Made by a program: the position numbers and the translations under genes. Shown here in pieces: positions 22,063 to 32,221 of a DNA stretch of 64,000 bases. The notes under the pieces were generated by a model. That model made no database searches. It worked only from the letters and a program-made list of their open reading frames with translations, and was not told the origin of the DNA. The stretch comes from Odontocerum albicorne (Eukaryota; Arthropoda; Insecta; Trichoptera; Odontoceridae), in the NCBI GenBank assembly GCA_949825065.1, contig OX463865.1:16817763-16881762 (forward strand), written 5' to 3'. Position 1 is the first letter of the stretch. The number at the start of each line of letters is the position of its first letter.

Positions 22063-22547
22063 TTCCAAACTGGTTGATTTTTAACAATTTCTTCCAATCA
22101 ACCAGCATTATTTTCATAACTATTATTGGTATTCATTGGTCTTTGACGTAGTATGTATGTAAACAATGTTTGAGAAAAACTCATAGATAATAGATGGGTG
22201 GGAATTGTTAGAAGTTAAGAGGAACATTATGAGATACATGATGATATGCTGCTTTAGTTGATTTTCAACTATCCGACAAGGATGTATCACATCTGTACCG
22301 GACGTATGCTCACTATGAAATGTAATTAACTTGCTTGTAAATATTCATGTGTGTATATTTTGATGTTATTTGGTTTGTAATTGAATGTAATATTTATGTT
22401 TGTTGGGGTCCGTGCTGTGTCACGACCATAACAGAAATGTGACTTGTGCGCGGTCACCGCGAGACTATATCGCAGGGCGGCTGGCCTCTGCATGCACAAA
22501 ACTCCCGAAAATTTTGGGAGTTTTGTGCATGCAGAGGCGCTTGCTTG
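22063..22547. other. Sequence of unknown origin splitting SINE2
   Basis: Separates the two halves of a SINE2 copy, so it is probably an insertion. It has no clear TIR or coding frame. It ends in GC-rich DNA (TGTGCGCGGTCACCGCGAGA) that contains the perfect hairpin at 22485-22537. Confidence 0.4.
22485..22537. other. Perfect 22-bp hairpin, 9-nt loop
   Basis: Left arm CCTCTGCATGCACAAAACTC+CC (22485-22506), loop 22507-22515, and an exact reverse complement at 22516-22537. It stands out as GC-rich in AT-rich surroundings. At 53 nt it is short for a pre-miRNA. Confidence 0.9.
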
Positions 22548-22735
22548 TGTGCTCCAATCGTCTCACCTCGATGTGACATCGGATTCAGTACAGTGGTGTG
22601 AACGGTGCGTTATATGGTGTACAACGGCTCACTCACTTTAAAAAAAATTAAATTCACGGTACAGCTTCGCTTTCTAACTGAATTGACGTTGGAATAGCAA
22701 GGGAAACTACGCAATCCTCAGCAACGACGATGATT
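22548..22735 (+). mobile_element. SINE2, second half of the split copy
   Basis: GTGCTCCAATCGTCTCACCT, ACAGTGGTGTGAACGGTGCG, GTACAACGGCTCACTCACTT and TGAATTGACGTTGGAATAGC match the second half of the copies at 28500-28740 and 48430-48560. Confidence 0.7.
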
Positions 22736-22749
22736 TAAATACATTCAAA

Positions 22750-23570
22750 AATCACATGTGTACATCTCAAGATAAATTGTAGAAAACATATTTAAAAGAC
22801 AAACTAAAAAAATATCTGGTCTCGCCCCATAACATCCCCATGACCTCCATACACCCCACCAATATAGGGCGAGCCCAGCCTCGAGTACACCAGATGTTTT
22901 TCAGCCCACAACTTTGTACATGTAGAATAAGAAGAAAAAAAAACAGAAAATAAATCAATGGTAAATAAAATAAACCAACAAATATCCCCTCAGATTAAAT
23001 AAATAAATAAATACAGGTTTATTGATAGCAACATAGTATGTACATAATACATTTAGACACATTTCAAGAACACATTAAAAAGAGAATACATTAAAATACA
23101 GAAGCTATCAAAAGGTCTAGGCTCATCTAATAACATCCCCCCTACCAAGATACACCCCACCAATATTAGGACGAGCCCAGCCACGGGGATACCAGATATT
23201 TTTTTCAGCCCACACCCTTGAACACGTAGAACAAGAAGATAAGAAAAAAAAACACAGAAAATAAATAGATGACAAAAAAAATACATTCAAGAGAGAAGAC
23301 ATTAAAAGGCCCGGGCTAATCCCACAAACATTCCCCCGGCCGAGATACACCCCACCCATGTAGGGCGAGCCCGACCGCAATTACCATCCCACATATTAAC
23401 TCATATAAATAAATATAGGTTTTTGATAGCAACATACATTTCAAAAGTGTACATATATTTCAAGATCGTATACATCTCTCAAAATAAACTACAAAAAATA
23501 CATTAAAGAGAGAAGTTATTAAAGAGTTTGGGCTCATCCTACAGCATCTCCCCTCTCTAGGCTTTCGAAT
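22750..23570 (-). mobile_element. Cluster of LINE-C 3' UTR segments
   Basis: Three stretches (about 22750-22996, 22998-23400, 23403-23570) carry the LINE-C signatures in the minus sense: AATAAATACAGGTTTATTGA+TAGCAACATAG, ACACCCCACCAATATAGGGC and TTTCAGCCCACACCCTTGAA. The middle one has two internal copies of the ACACCCCACC...GGGCGAGCCC module about 200 bp apart. Short minus-strand open frames here are UTR translation. Confidence 0.75.
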
Positions 23571-24049
23571 TTCGCAGTTGTTAGTCAATTATCTCAGAAT
23601 AGGGAACAAGACGGCTAATGTATATTTTTTGTATAATGTAGAATATATCAACATTTAAATATAAAAAAACAGTTAACATACCTTTAAAATTTAATATGCC
23701 TTAATATTCTTCGATACAAATTCTTATTAAATACTACCTACATTATGTAACAAGGATTATATTTTGTTTAATATTTATATCTATGGTATATAAGGTCATT
23801 AGTAATACCCTCACAATAATGACGGAAGTATTGTTATTTTTTTCCAATATGATGATGTGCTTGTCTTTGTGCTGTTGTTGTGTTATTGCTTGTTTAAAGT
23901 CTCGCTTGCTCGTTGTGATTGACGCGATCGTCTCTTCCTTTTTTTAATATCATCAACAGCTCTTTATACAACCTTATAATTTTGATTCACAATGACAAGT
24001 TTTTGACACTTTTCAAATGAAATTTTATCTTGCATTTTAAGGTTATTTT
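23571..24049. other. No gene recognised
   Basis: AT-rich sequence with no repeat ends or coding similarity seen. Confidence 0.5.
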
Positions 24050-24335
24050 TAACCAATTTTGTTATGTTTCTTCTTTCTTCAAGGAACTTTTCCATTTATA
24101 GATCGATAGTAAAAATTTTGAACCTCTATCAGTCGAAACTTTTAATTATCTAGAATTATCATTTTAAATTTTTATACTGACATATAATTTTTATACTGAC
24201 ATATAATTTTTATACTGACATATAATTTTTATACTGACATATAATTTTTATACTGACATATAATTTTTAAACTGACATATAATTTCATAATGTCTTTAAT
24301 TTAGTGGCACAAATCATCCTAGTTTGGGTTGATTG
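24050..24335 (+). repeat. Dispersed repeat H, copy 1, with internal 19-bp array
   Basis: Starts TTCTTCAAGGAACTTTTCCA+TTTATAGATCGATAG and ends GGCACAAATCATCCTAGTTT. Copies are at 34640-35375 (minus) and 63040-63240 (plus). At 24165-24283 a 19-bp piece, TTTTTATACTGACATATAA, is repeated six times; the other copies have it once or in degraded form. Confidence 0.75.
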
Positions 24336-24530
24336 CCTATTAAAAAAAACAGATTTTGAAAGGAGATTAAGTGAGAAGTATGAATTATAGAAGATTCTGC
24401 ATGACGAGATGTATGAATGTGGAGAAAGCGAAAATTGTTTGTTTGGATAGGAAAGTTTGGAGATCTGTTCCCTCTGCTTACCCCACAACGGACACGGTAT
24501 GATGATATTATATGTTTGTAATTTATTTTA
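24336..24530 (+). pseudogene. LINE-D C-terminal fragment
   Basis: GAATGTGGAGAAAGCGAAAA ... GGATAGGAAAGTTTGGAGAT+CTGTTCCCTCTGCTTACCCC translates, with breaks, to the pattern MNVE.AK..C.DR.VWRS..SAYP seen at 9633, 42640 and 52785. It follows repeat H directly. Confidence 0.5.
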
Positions 24531-24899
24531 TAATTTCATGTACTTGTTTCCCTTAAGACATGTTTTGTTATTTATTTTTCGTCTTGTTACGAGTATGTCT
24601 TGTCTTATTTTCCGTGTAGTTAATATTTATATTTTCATGAGGCATATTTTGAAACATGTTATGTGTATGTATTTTATACAAGTAATATCTTATAAGTCGA
24701 TATTTTAAAATTAAAATAACAGGAATGAAACAGGTTAAAAGAATGTTACATATTTCATACCCGATTTCTTCTCATCTCCACCATACCTTCCTTATTTTTC
24801 TTTGGTAAATGATATCTTACTTTTGTTGTTACTATGTACATTTTTATGAATTTGTGCAGGTGAATAATGATTTGCGACCATATAACTTCCTTTATTTAG
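24531..24899. other. No gene recognised
   Basis: AT-rich sequence. An 83-codon hydrophobic plus-strand frame has no family resemblance. Confidence 0.45.
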
Positions 24900-24995
24900 T
24901 TACTTGTCTGGTTAATTAGAAGAGATTGCAACTTGGCAATATGCCCGCCAGATTGTTGTAAGTGTTAAATAAATAAATAACGAATAAATAAATAC
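24900..24995 (+). mobile_element. SINE1/LINE-A 3' tail fragment
   Basis: TGTCTGGTTAATTAGAAGAG+ATTGCAACTTGGCAATATGC, CCGCCAGATTG and an AAATAAATAAATAA end. The element's front is missing, so LINE-A and SINE1 cannot be told apart. Confidence 0.7.
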
Positions 24996-25062
24996 ATTTT
25001 ATATTTTGATGAATAAATGGTATTGTGATATGTAAAGAATGATTGATGTTATTTATTTTTTT

Positions 25063-25248
25063 CAATACATGAAGACAATAAAAAGGTATTATACACGTAC
25101 AAGAAACACAATACATGAAGACAATAAAAAGGTATTATACACGTACAAGAAACACAATACATGAAGACAATAAAAAGGTATTATACACGTACAAGAAACA
25201 CAATACATGAAGACAATAAAAAGGTATTATACACGTACAAGAAACACA
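25063..25248. repeat. 46-bp tandem repeat, 4 copies
   Basis: Four nearly identical copies of CAATACATGAAGACAATAAA+AAGGTATTATACACGTACAAGAAACA. The identity between copies suggests recent expansion. Confidence 0.95.
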
Positions 25249-25254
25249 AATAAT

Positions 25255-25345
25255 GTAGCGCTTGATTTCCAGCACTCGAGTTTCGGGTTTGATTCCCAAT
25301 AAACCACATTAAAAAAGCCTCAATTTCGTTTTCACATAGAGCCTA
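25255..25345 (+). mobile_element. tRNA-like SINE fragment
   Basis: TAGCGCTTGATTTCCAGCAC ... TTTCGGGTTTGATTCCCAAT includes a B-box-like GGTTTGATTCC, followed by AAAAAGCCTCAATTTCG and a TTTTCACATAGAGCC resembling the SINE1 spacer. Confidence 0.5.
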
Positions 25346-25664
25346 AAAACACCCTATAGAGTTATTGGAAGATAATGTATTACCAATGGTAGTATATAAA
25401 ATAGCAAACCCTTTGTTAATTGACAAACTGTTATATAATGTACCGAAGGTTTGTTTACGCCATCACGAATTAAGATTGTTTTTGGTGCCGTATTCAAGCA
25501 TCACCACTCACATATGGAATGACCGTATTGAATGAATTTACAGATCTTCTTTATCTTGATGTATACGTAAAGGATTGAACTTCTTAATAAATTTTTAAGG
25601 TTAAATTGAACTACTTCTCAGTAAATCATGAGTTATATTGTTCCTGTAGTTATGTTACACAAGT
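25346..25664. other. Possible LINE crumbs, no gene
   Basis: At 25455-25530 the plus strand reads CLRHHELRLFLVPYSSITTH then IWNDRIE, loosely like the R.......SS...H.WN.... end of a reverse transcriptase, but too short to claim. Confidence 0.3.
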
Positions 25665-26470
25665 ATCTAGACTTTTGACACTTAGTATCTCAATCTCGTG
25701 TTTTGACAATTTGTATCTTAACCCCATGTTTTGACAATGAGTATTTCAATCCCGTGTTTTGACACTTAGTATCTCTATCCCGTGTTTTGACACTAAGTAT
25801 CTCAATCCCGTTTTTTCACACTTAGTATCCCGTGTTTTGTCACTTAGTATTTCAATCCCGTGTTTTGTCACTTATGTTAGTATCTCAATCCCGTATTTTG
25901 ACACTTAATATCTCAATCCCGTGTTTTCCCACTTAGTATCTCAATCCCGTGTTTTTACACTTAGTATCTCAATCCCGTGTTTTTACACTTAGTATCTCAA
26001 TCCAGTATTTTGACAATTAGTATCTCAATCCCGTGTTTTGACACTTAGTATCTCAATCCCGTGTTTTCCCACTTAGTATCTCAATCCAGTATTTTGACAA
26101 TTAGTATCTCAATCCCATGTTTTGACACTAAGTATCTCAATCCAGTATTTTGACAATTAGTATCTCAATCCCGTGTTTTGACACTTAGTATCTCGATCCC
26201 GTGTTTTACCATTTTGTATCTGAATTCCGTGTTTTTACACTTAGTATCTCAATCCCGTATTTTACCCAATTAGTATCTAAATCCCGTATTTTACCCAATT
26301 AGTATCTCAATACCGTGTTTTGACAATTAGTATTTCAATCCCGTGTTTTCCCACTTAGTATCTCAATCCCGTGTTTTTACATTTTGTATCTCAACCCCGT
26401 ATTTTGACAATTAGTATCTCAATCCCGCGTTTTGACACTTAGTATCTCAATCCCGTGTTTTGACGTGATA
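25665..26470. repeat. 28-bp tandem array, about 28 copies
   Basis: Unit CACTTAGTATCTCAATCCCG+TGTTTTGA with substitutions (CAATTAGTATC, CCAGTATTTT, TTTTACCC). Units are directly adjacent with no spacers, so it is not a CRISPR-type array. TTTAAGGTTAAATTG at 25601 and CAATTTAACCTTAAA at 26565 form an inverted pair that brackets it. Confidence 0.93.
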
Positions 26471-26559
26471 AACAAGATTTGCGTTGTCCCGGTAACGTGT
26501 TTTTACGTGATCGATATAACTTATCAAGGACACATTAGTGACATTTAGCAAATATTTTT

Positions 26560-26958
26560 GCTAACAATTTAACCTTAAAATGATAATGTTCTGTTTCCTC
26601 ACATTGACAATATCTTAGGAAATGAAAATATGCAAGAATTGATTTATGGTAGAGATTCTGACATTGCATTATCAATGTGCAGTGAAGTGAATCTTGAAGA
26701 TTTGATATATTAAACAGGAGACCAACTAGAGTATCCGTATCCAAATAGAAGAAGATATTTGCAGGATTCTCCAAATCGATTGTCAAAGAGCATGTTTATA
26801 TATGATGATATATATTCTATCGACTGAAAAAAAAACACGTACAGAACTTACAAGGTGTGTGCTGCACACAAGAGACTCGGTACATGTGTAAGGAATGTGA
26901 TGTAACTCTCCACAAAGGAGAATGTTTTCTGATTCATCATACTAAACTTAATTGTTGA
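26560..26958 (+). pseudogene. PiggyBac-like transposase relic (N-terminal piece and Cys-rich C-terminus)
   Basis: At 26630 a short frame reads MQELIYGRDSDIALSMCSEV then NLEDLIY, stop, an acidic N-terminus like that of piggyBac proteins. At 26828-26958 another frame reads KKHVQNLQGVCCTQETRYMC followed by KECDVTLHKGECFLIHHTKL and NC, stop. The Cys/His pattern (CC, ETRYMC..C.V.L....CF...HT) is that of the cysteine-rich domain ending piggyBac transposases, which binds the element ends. The central DDD domain is deleted. It may be related to the piggyBac MITEs nearby, but the TIRs needed to link them are not visible. Confidence 0.7.
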
Positions 26959-26969
26959 AGTTGTGGCGG

Positions 26970-27345
26970 TCGTCGCACACTCAGTCGCCCACTCGGAACA
27001 CTGTGGGCGTTCATACACACGGTCAATGACCGATGCAGTCACTTTTGCATTCCTCGACAAATCTAAATAAACAAGTCCAAAATTCACACGCCGGCCATTC
27101 AACCCATAGCCCGGAGCGGACCGCATTCCATACTAGAGCGAGAACGCACCACGCTGTCTCGCCACTTCCGTAAATAAATTGTCACCTACATACGACATTA
27201 ATACGAGACGAAGGATATCTTGCTCGCATTCCCGCACACACGCGGAAATAGTATAAATACCTACGTTTACTAATAAAAACTCTTCTTCCGCATTGCGATC
27301 CAAAACGTGTTTTATTTATCAACAAATCATCATCATCTCTTCCCT
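26970..27345 (+). mobile_element. LTR-like sequence 1 (possible solo LTR)
   Basis: Contains a TATA-like AGTATAAATACCTACGTTTA, a polyadenylation-like AATAAAA 14 bp on, CTCTTCTTCCGCATTGCGAT and GTGTTTTATTTATCAACAAA. A related layout is at 29625-29915. Neither has a resolved target duplication, so boundaries are approximate. Confidence 0.4.
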
Positions 27346-27409
27346 TAAGAACTAGTTCCTAAAAAGTATTTTAAACAAATAAACAATGTCTCATTACAAT
27401 ATTCTTTAC

Positions 27410-27860
27410 ATATATTTAGATCATTGCCAACCAGGGTAGATCCACTGCTGGATAAAGGTCTCCCCTAGTTGGCTTCAGATACTTCAGTTTTTTTCTCGTT
27501 GATGCCATGTAATGCTGCCATGCTTCCTGATTTCGTCTATCCAGCGTACCTTCGGTATTCCTCTTTATGTCTCTTGGGTACCATTGGATTATTTCGAATG
27601 TCCATCGGGAGTCTGACATTTTAGCTACGTGTCCTGCCCATTGCCACTTCATTATTTTGCACACCTTTATAACGTCTTACCTTTGTTATATTGCGAATCC
27701 CGGTGTTTCGTTTACGGTCTCTTTTAGTATATCCCAATATGCGTCTCTCCATGCACCTTTGTGCGTTCTTTACTGTAAGCGTCCATGTCTCGCAGTCATA
27801 CGTAAGTACTGGGAGAATACACTGGTTTTAGACCCTTCGTTTCTAGGATCTAGACAGAGC
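27410..27860 (-). pseudogene. LINE-D (RTE-like) C-terminal part
   Basis: The minus strand has KWQWAGHVAKMSDSRWTFEI, then EAWQHYMASTRKKLKYLKPT. Further upstream, in shifted frames, are TLTVKNAQRCMERRI and RNITKV. These fit the ETWTL....RR.LG and RW.GH.ARM..NRWT landmarks near the end of RTE-like ORF2. Frames change at least twice. Confidence 0.7.
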
Positions 27861-27869
27861 CATTTAAAT

Positions 27870-28405
27870 AAATTAGCTTAGATATAGCTATTTAAATAAA
27901 TCATGCACTGGAAAATAATGTTATGATTTTGATCGGGTCTAACATTTTTTTAAACTTATATTTTTAAATAATTGGGTAAAACTTATGTACTATAAAATGT
28001 TATAAAAATATATTAAGGCTTCTTAGATGGTTGATATAAACTCGAATATATGTTAAAATAATAATAATACAGCCTTAAAACGTTAAAGCCGATCCGTTTG
28101 ATAAGATTTCTTTAAGCTTGGTTTATCCACTTCAGTGAAGAAAATATCGACATTCATAAAACATTTTCAGAATATTATTGAAACATACAAATCCTGAAAA
28201 TTCTAAACCTGAAATCAGCGGTTTTCAGTCTCAGGTGCGCGCACCACTGTTGATACGCAAAAAATAACTGATGACACTTAGATAATTTTTAAACAAGTAG
28301 TTGAAAATGTTTAACTCTTCGGTCAACTTCTGGATTAAACAAAAAAAAAGTTTTTTAAAAAGTTTAAGAAAGAACATTTATATTTTTATATAATTTTGTT
28401 CGACG
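27870..28405. other. No gene recognised
   Basis: AT-rich sequence without repeat or coding evidence. Confidence 0.5.
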
Positions 28406-28407
28406 TA

Positions 28408-28765
28408 CTTGGAGGTGCATGTTCACGTAATAACGCATTAGACATTCGTACAAAATATCGCTGGTTCAAACCCAGCTCTGTGCTACTACCCTCGAACGAC
28501 ACAGGCATTTTTTCCGCCTAGTATTCGAGTGTTTAAGGATACCTATGACTCTGGCCATATCTAGTCGTTCAGAAAGAGAAAAATAAACAAACCGGTGTGC
28601 TCCTATCATCGCTTTTTGGTATGCTTATGGATCTAATACAGCGATGTGGCCAGTGAGTTAAGTGGTGTGCATAAGCCCACTCCCTTAATAAATAAATTTC
28701 ACGGAACAACTACCCTTTCCAACTGAATTGAAGTTAGAACAACGACTTATATGTATCAGAATTTT
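28408..28765 (+). mobile_element. SINE2, near full length
   Basis: Head GGAGGTGCATGTTCACGTAA, B box CTGGTTCAAACCCAGCTC, body CATTTTTTCCGCCTAGTATT and GATACCTATGACTCTGGCCA, second half GTGCTCCTATCATCGC and GCGATGTGGCCAGTGAGTTA, and end CTTTCCAACTGAATTGAAGT. About 350 bp, the clearest uninterrupted plus-strand copy. Confidence 0.78.
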
Positions 28766-28907
28766 CTTCAGTTCTGTACTTAGAACGAAATAAATATAGA
28801 ACGAAACTTAAATTTTAGTAAGATTTACATTTAAAAAGAAGTAAAATTTAATCCGACATAAATTAACTGATTTCGGTAAAAAAAACACAAGTATAACATT
28901 TTGCTAA

Positions 28908-29510
28908 CCTTTTCCTTCCTGTCCTAAAATCCGCGCGTTCCGGTGCTCTGTATTCAATACACATGTAAAAATAAGCAGTTTAAAATCGGAAAAATAATAA
29001 TATTCATAGTCAATCGCTTAAATTAATTAAATTTGAAGTCAAAAGTGATAATAATTGAAATTGAATTGCTGAAAACATGAAAAAAAACATCAGCTGACGT
29101 TCACAAAATGGTCGAAGAGTCCACTTCAAATGGATGCCTGCGAGCTACTGAAACGAGAGAAGCGTACGAACTGAGATTCTATTCTTGCATTCCGATATAC
29201 CGAAGTAGAGTAAGAGTGAGACGTGAATAGCGTCGCTTCCTCACCTATAGCGGTTTTTTCGAATTAATATACCTACGTCACACACTGGCACACGTTTGAT
29301 TGTATTGGTGAATTTGTTCCCGATTTTCATAAAATATATCTGATGTGGCCGATAAGTGCTAATTATTATTAATATTATTATTTTCATTGGTTGCGTAAAT
29401 GTATAACGGAGGAATACCTAAAATTTGAAACCAGTATTTATTATATTTATAGAGATATTAAAGTTTTTAGAAGCTATGTGTACTAGTTACACATCACAGG
29501 GAGGGAAGGG
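28908..29510 (+). mobile_element. PiggyBac-type MITE, copy 2 (603 bp)
   Basis: Starts CCTTTTCCTTCCTGTCCTAA after CTAA (a mutated TTAA, 28904-28907) and ends CACAGGGAGGGAAGGG before TTAA (29511-29514). The body matches copies at 6532 and 39739, for example AGCGTCGCTTCCTCACCTAT and ACACTGGCACACGTTTGATT. No coding capacity. Confidence 0.88.
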
Positions 29511-29624
29511 TTAAACAATTATCACATGTTAATATTGATCATATATTTTTTTTTATTACATACGAAAAGAAAATATGTGACAATAACCTTATTAAGTGTA
29601 AAGTCTTCATTTCCATTTTGTATA

Positions 29625-29915
29625 CAAGTGTAACGATCCTTACTCCCTGTGATCACAGCGCGAGCCGCTGTTATTGTTTAGCGAGAACGAGACAGCGACA
29701 TATCTTCTGCGCCTTTCTACAAATCATATAAATACGGGACGTGTAACAATAAATATTGTTTAGCGAGAACGAGCAGCGACATATCTTCTGCGCCTTTCTA
29801 CACACATTCTAAATATTATAAATACCGACGTTTAAAAATAAAATTGCTCTTTCTATATTCCGATTTCAAACGAGTTTATTTAAAACAACGATCATCCTCA
29901 AAATCTTTCCATTCG
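29625..29915 (+). mobile_element. LTR-like sequence 2 with ~80-bp internal duplication
   Basis: Runs roughly from TGTAACGATCCTTACTCCCT to GAGTTTATTTAAAACA, so it begins TG and ends CA. TATA-like ATTATAAATACCGACGTTTA and AATAAAATTG follow the order at 27245-27300. TTGTTTAGCGAGAACGAG ... GCGCCTTTCTACA is repeated in tandem (29686, 29757). No flanking duplication was found. Confidence 0.4.
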
Positions 29916-29939
29916 GCACAACCGTCCCTAAACAAGCAT

Positions 29940-30440
29940 TTTTTTGTAATAATGAATCTTTTTTAATTTTGATTTTGTTGGTATACATTTATGAAAATGT
30001 TGACAGCCACTACCTTAAATAAATATAACTCTTATGATAAATGAAGATATATCTGAAGAGAAAGGATAAAAATGTAAACGCTTTCAATTTTAACGACTCT
30101 CAAAGAATTTGATCGTGTTCTCGAAGCCCAAGCGTCGACAAAGCCGCGAGGGTTTTTGTAACACCACTGTCAAAATTAATTCGACCTGTCAATTTTTTCA
30201 TGGCGAGAGACCCGATTCGGTCCCTAGTGTGGGTGGGAGATGAGAAGAGTAGGGACACCCTCCACCACCGTGATGGATGGACCGATGAATGGCGTGTAAT
30301 AAGACTCGGTCAGCACTGGATGTTAGGGAAGAAGCATTTATTATGAGGGGTTGTTCCATATCGCGAATCCTACTTCTAATACATTTATTTTCACCCTTAA
30401 AAAAAATGGATTTAATTTTTATTTAATATTTGAGATGTCC
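29940..30440. other. No gene recognised
   Basis: From about 30100 to 30340 base composition is more GC-rich than its surroundings (AAGCCGCGAGGGTTTTTGTA, CACCCTCCACCACCGTGATG). No open frame of note and no repeat match. Confidence 0.4.
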
Positions 30441-30845
30441 CGACTGCTGATAAACTGCTGAAATGTGCATGCTAAGATGGCCAGCTGGTGTGTCTCTAAG
30501 AGACAAAATAAAAAGCTCACGCATTCGTGGAAGCCTAGGTGTTACAGACATCAACAGCAAGATGGAGAAGAGGCGATTGAGATGGTATGGGCACGTTGGA
30601 CGCAGAGCACTCGATCACATTGTGAACCAGGCAATCTCCATGGATCTTCCTCGAATAACGACCAGAGGAAGACCAAATAACTCATGGGTAGTGCAAAAAG
30701 ATAACCTGATGCAGATGCACGGCCTGGAGGACGTACAGAAAAGCATACAACCTGAGGACGAGGAGAGCTGACCCCAACAGTCTTCGCAGACAATGAGTTG
30801 GGATGGAGCCAGGGAGAAGATTTGAGATGTCACGATATTCTGGCT
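30440..30845 (+). pseudogene. LINE-D (RTE-like) ORF2 C-terminus
   Basis: Starting near MCMLRWPAGVSLRDKIKSSR, the frame reads RGSLGVTDINSKMEKRRLRW then YGHVGRRALDHIVNQAISMD and TRGRPNNSWVVQKDNLMQMH, ending at 30771. The LRWYGHV..R and RGRP..SW motifs are the end of RTE-like reverse transcriptases. A frameshift after LEDV replaces the normal ending (compare RDRRAFNLRTRRADPNSLRR at 48857). The 48835 copy preserves the correct end. Confidence 0.8.
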
Positions 30846-30959
30846 AAACTTGATTTTCAAACTCCTGATTAAAATACGCAGAACCTTTTACAATTAAAAT
30901 ATTTCAATAGCAATTTGTCAACTACAGTTGCATGTTGTTATTCATTAACAATAAATAAT

Positions 30960-31058
30960 ACAATTAAAAAGGCAATTTATATAGCGCCGTTCAGAGAGCA
31001 ATCTCTTCTCAAGGGCGATGTAAACTCGGTACTCGAACACACTATTATTAACATATTG
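30960..31058 (+). repeat. Dispersed repeat G, copy 3
   Basis: AAGGCAATTTATATAGCGCC+GTTCAG, TCTCTTCTCAAGGGCGATGT and GGTACTCGAACACACTATTA match the copies at 6170 and 10786. It abuts a SINE2 head. Confidence 0.6.
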
Positions 31059-31225
31059 AGGTGCATGGCCGCGTGTTAACGCGCTGGATTTCCGTGCAGT
31101 AGGTCATAGGTTCGAACCACTCGCTGTGCTACTCCCTTCGAACGACACAGGCACTTTTTACGTCTAGTGTTCGAGGGTATAAGGATACCTATGACTTCGT
31201 TCATGTCTATTCTTTAAAAAAAATA
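31059..31225 (+). mobile_element. SINE2, 5' half only
   Basis: GAGGTGCATGGCCGCGTGTT, the B box ATAGGTTCGAACCACTCGC, CAGGCACTTTTTACGTCTAG and GATACCTATGACTTCGTTCA, then an A-rich end near 31220. The SINE2 second half is missing, so this is either a truncated copy or a shorter subfamily (54549 is similar). Confidence 0.75.
31066..31118 (+). promoter_or_regulatory. Internal pol III promoter boxes of SINE2
   Basis: A-box-like TGGCCGCGTGTTAACGC at 31066 and B box GGTTCGAACC at 31109-31118. Spacing is tRNA-like, but no acceptor stem is formed, so it is not a tRNA gene. Confidence 0.6.
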
Positions 31226-31379
31226 TAACGATGAAATATTTCGACACATACATATGTATCATATTTATAAATACATATACGCATAAGTTTAGTCTAAGAA
31301 AAGGAAGATGATCTCTACAGGCAGACTATTCTACTCAACAGGTCCAGCAATAAAGGAAAAGCGAACTCCGTGCCATAGT

Positions 31380-31500
31380 TATGCGCCTATCTCCCGACCC
31401 GTTCAAATTCGGTTACGGGTTCAAATCCCAAAGGAACCAATTTAAAAAAAAAACAATTCCAGTCCGGTTTTCATTTAAGGCCTTTTTAATACAGGCTGGC
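31380..31500 (+). mobile_element. SINE1 fragment
   Basis: GGTTACGGGTTCAAATCCCA (B box), then CAATTCCAGTCCGGTTTTCA and TTTAAGGCC as in the SINE1 spacer. The shared 3' tail is missing. Confidence 0.6.
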
Positions 31501-32221
31501 ACAGAGGAAACGCATGTTTTTTTATTTAAGCATAACATTGTTTGTTTTCAAGATAATTTTTTTCATTATAACAGGTAAATGAAGTAATAATATTGCACCT
31601 TTAAATTAATTGTGAAAAATAGATCTGATTTTCAGTTCTTCGAAAATGGAGGCATTAGATTGATATGTTTATTCAGATTATGTTGAGTACCGTGAGGGGA
31701 CATTTGCAAATACGAGTATTATAAAAATCAAAACTTCACTATTTTATGCAACCTTCTTACTTATTATAAAGTGAAATGTAAATAAATAAATTCAAAATAT
31801 TTACCCAACAACCCTTACAAAATTTATCTTGGCGCGAAAGTTTCAAGAAAAATAACGTGGTCAGACGATACATGGAACATTCCACATGATAAAAAATCGC
31901 GTTCGTCCCATCTGCGTTAGAAGCGCTGATAAACCTAAAATGTGGTTTAAAATAAAACACCCCGATAAATATATCGGGGGCTATTTATCTCTCTGTTTTA
32001 TTTATTTCCCTGTTTTATTTATCTTTGTGTTTTATATTTATGCCGAGCTCCACTGCTGATGGCGACTGATGGCTGGAGATTTTGTCTGATTTCGGACTAC
32101 ACACAGGATCTCTTCGTGGCCCAAATCTGGAAAATCTTATTTATTTGTTGAAACCATGTGATCGAAATTGACTAGTCATTATTTGTAATATTTTTTAACC
32201 TTAATCAAAGCTCCTTATTTT
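31501..32221. other. No gene recognised
   Basis: CCCCGATAAATATATCGGGG at 31961-31980 is a short perfect palindrome, followed by two TCTG/CCTGTTTTATTTAT repeats. No coding signal. Confidence 0.45.

Noticed and set aside
22444..22641. 65-codon plus-strand open frame over the GC-rich hairpin
   Set aside because: It spans both hairpin arms and runs into SINE2 sequence; no protein features.
25665..26470. Regular 28-bp repeat as a possible CRISPR array
   Set aside because: No unique spacers between units, and the setting is eukaryotic; it is a minisatellite.
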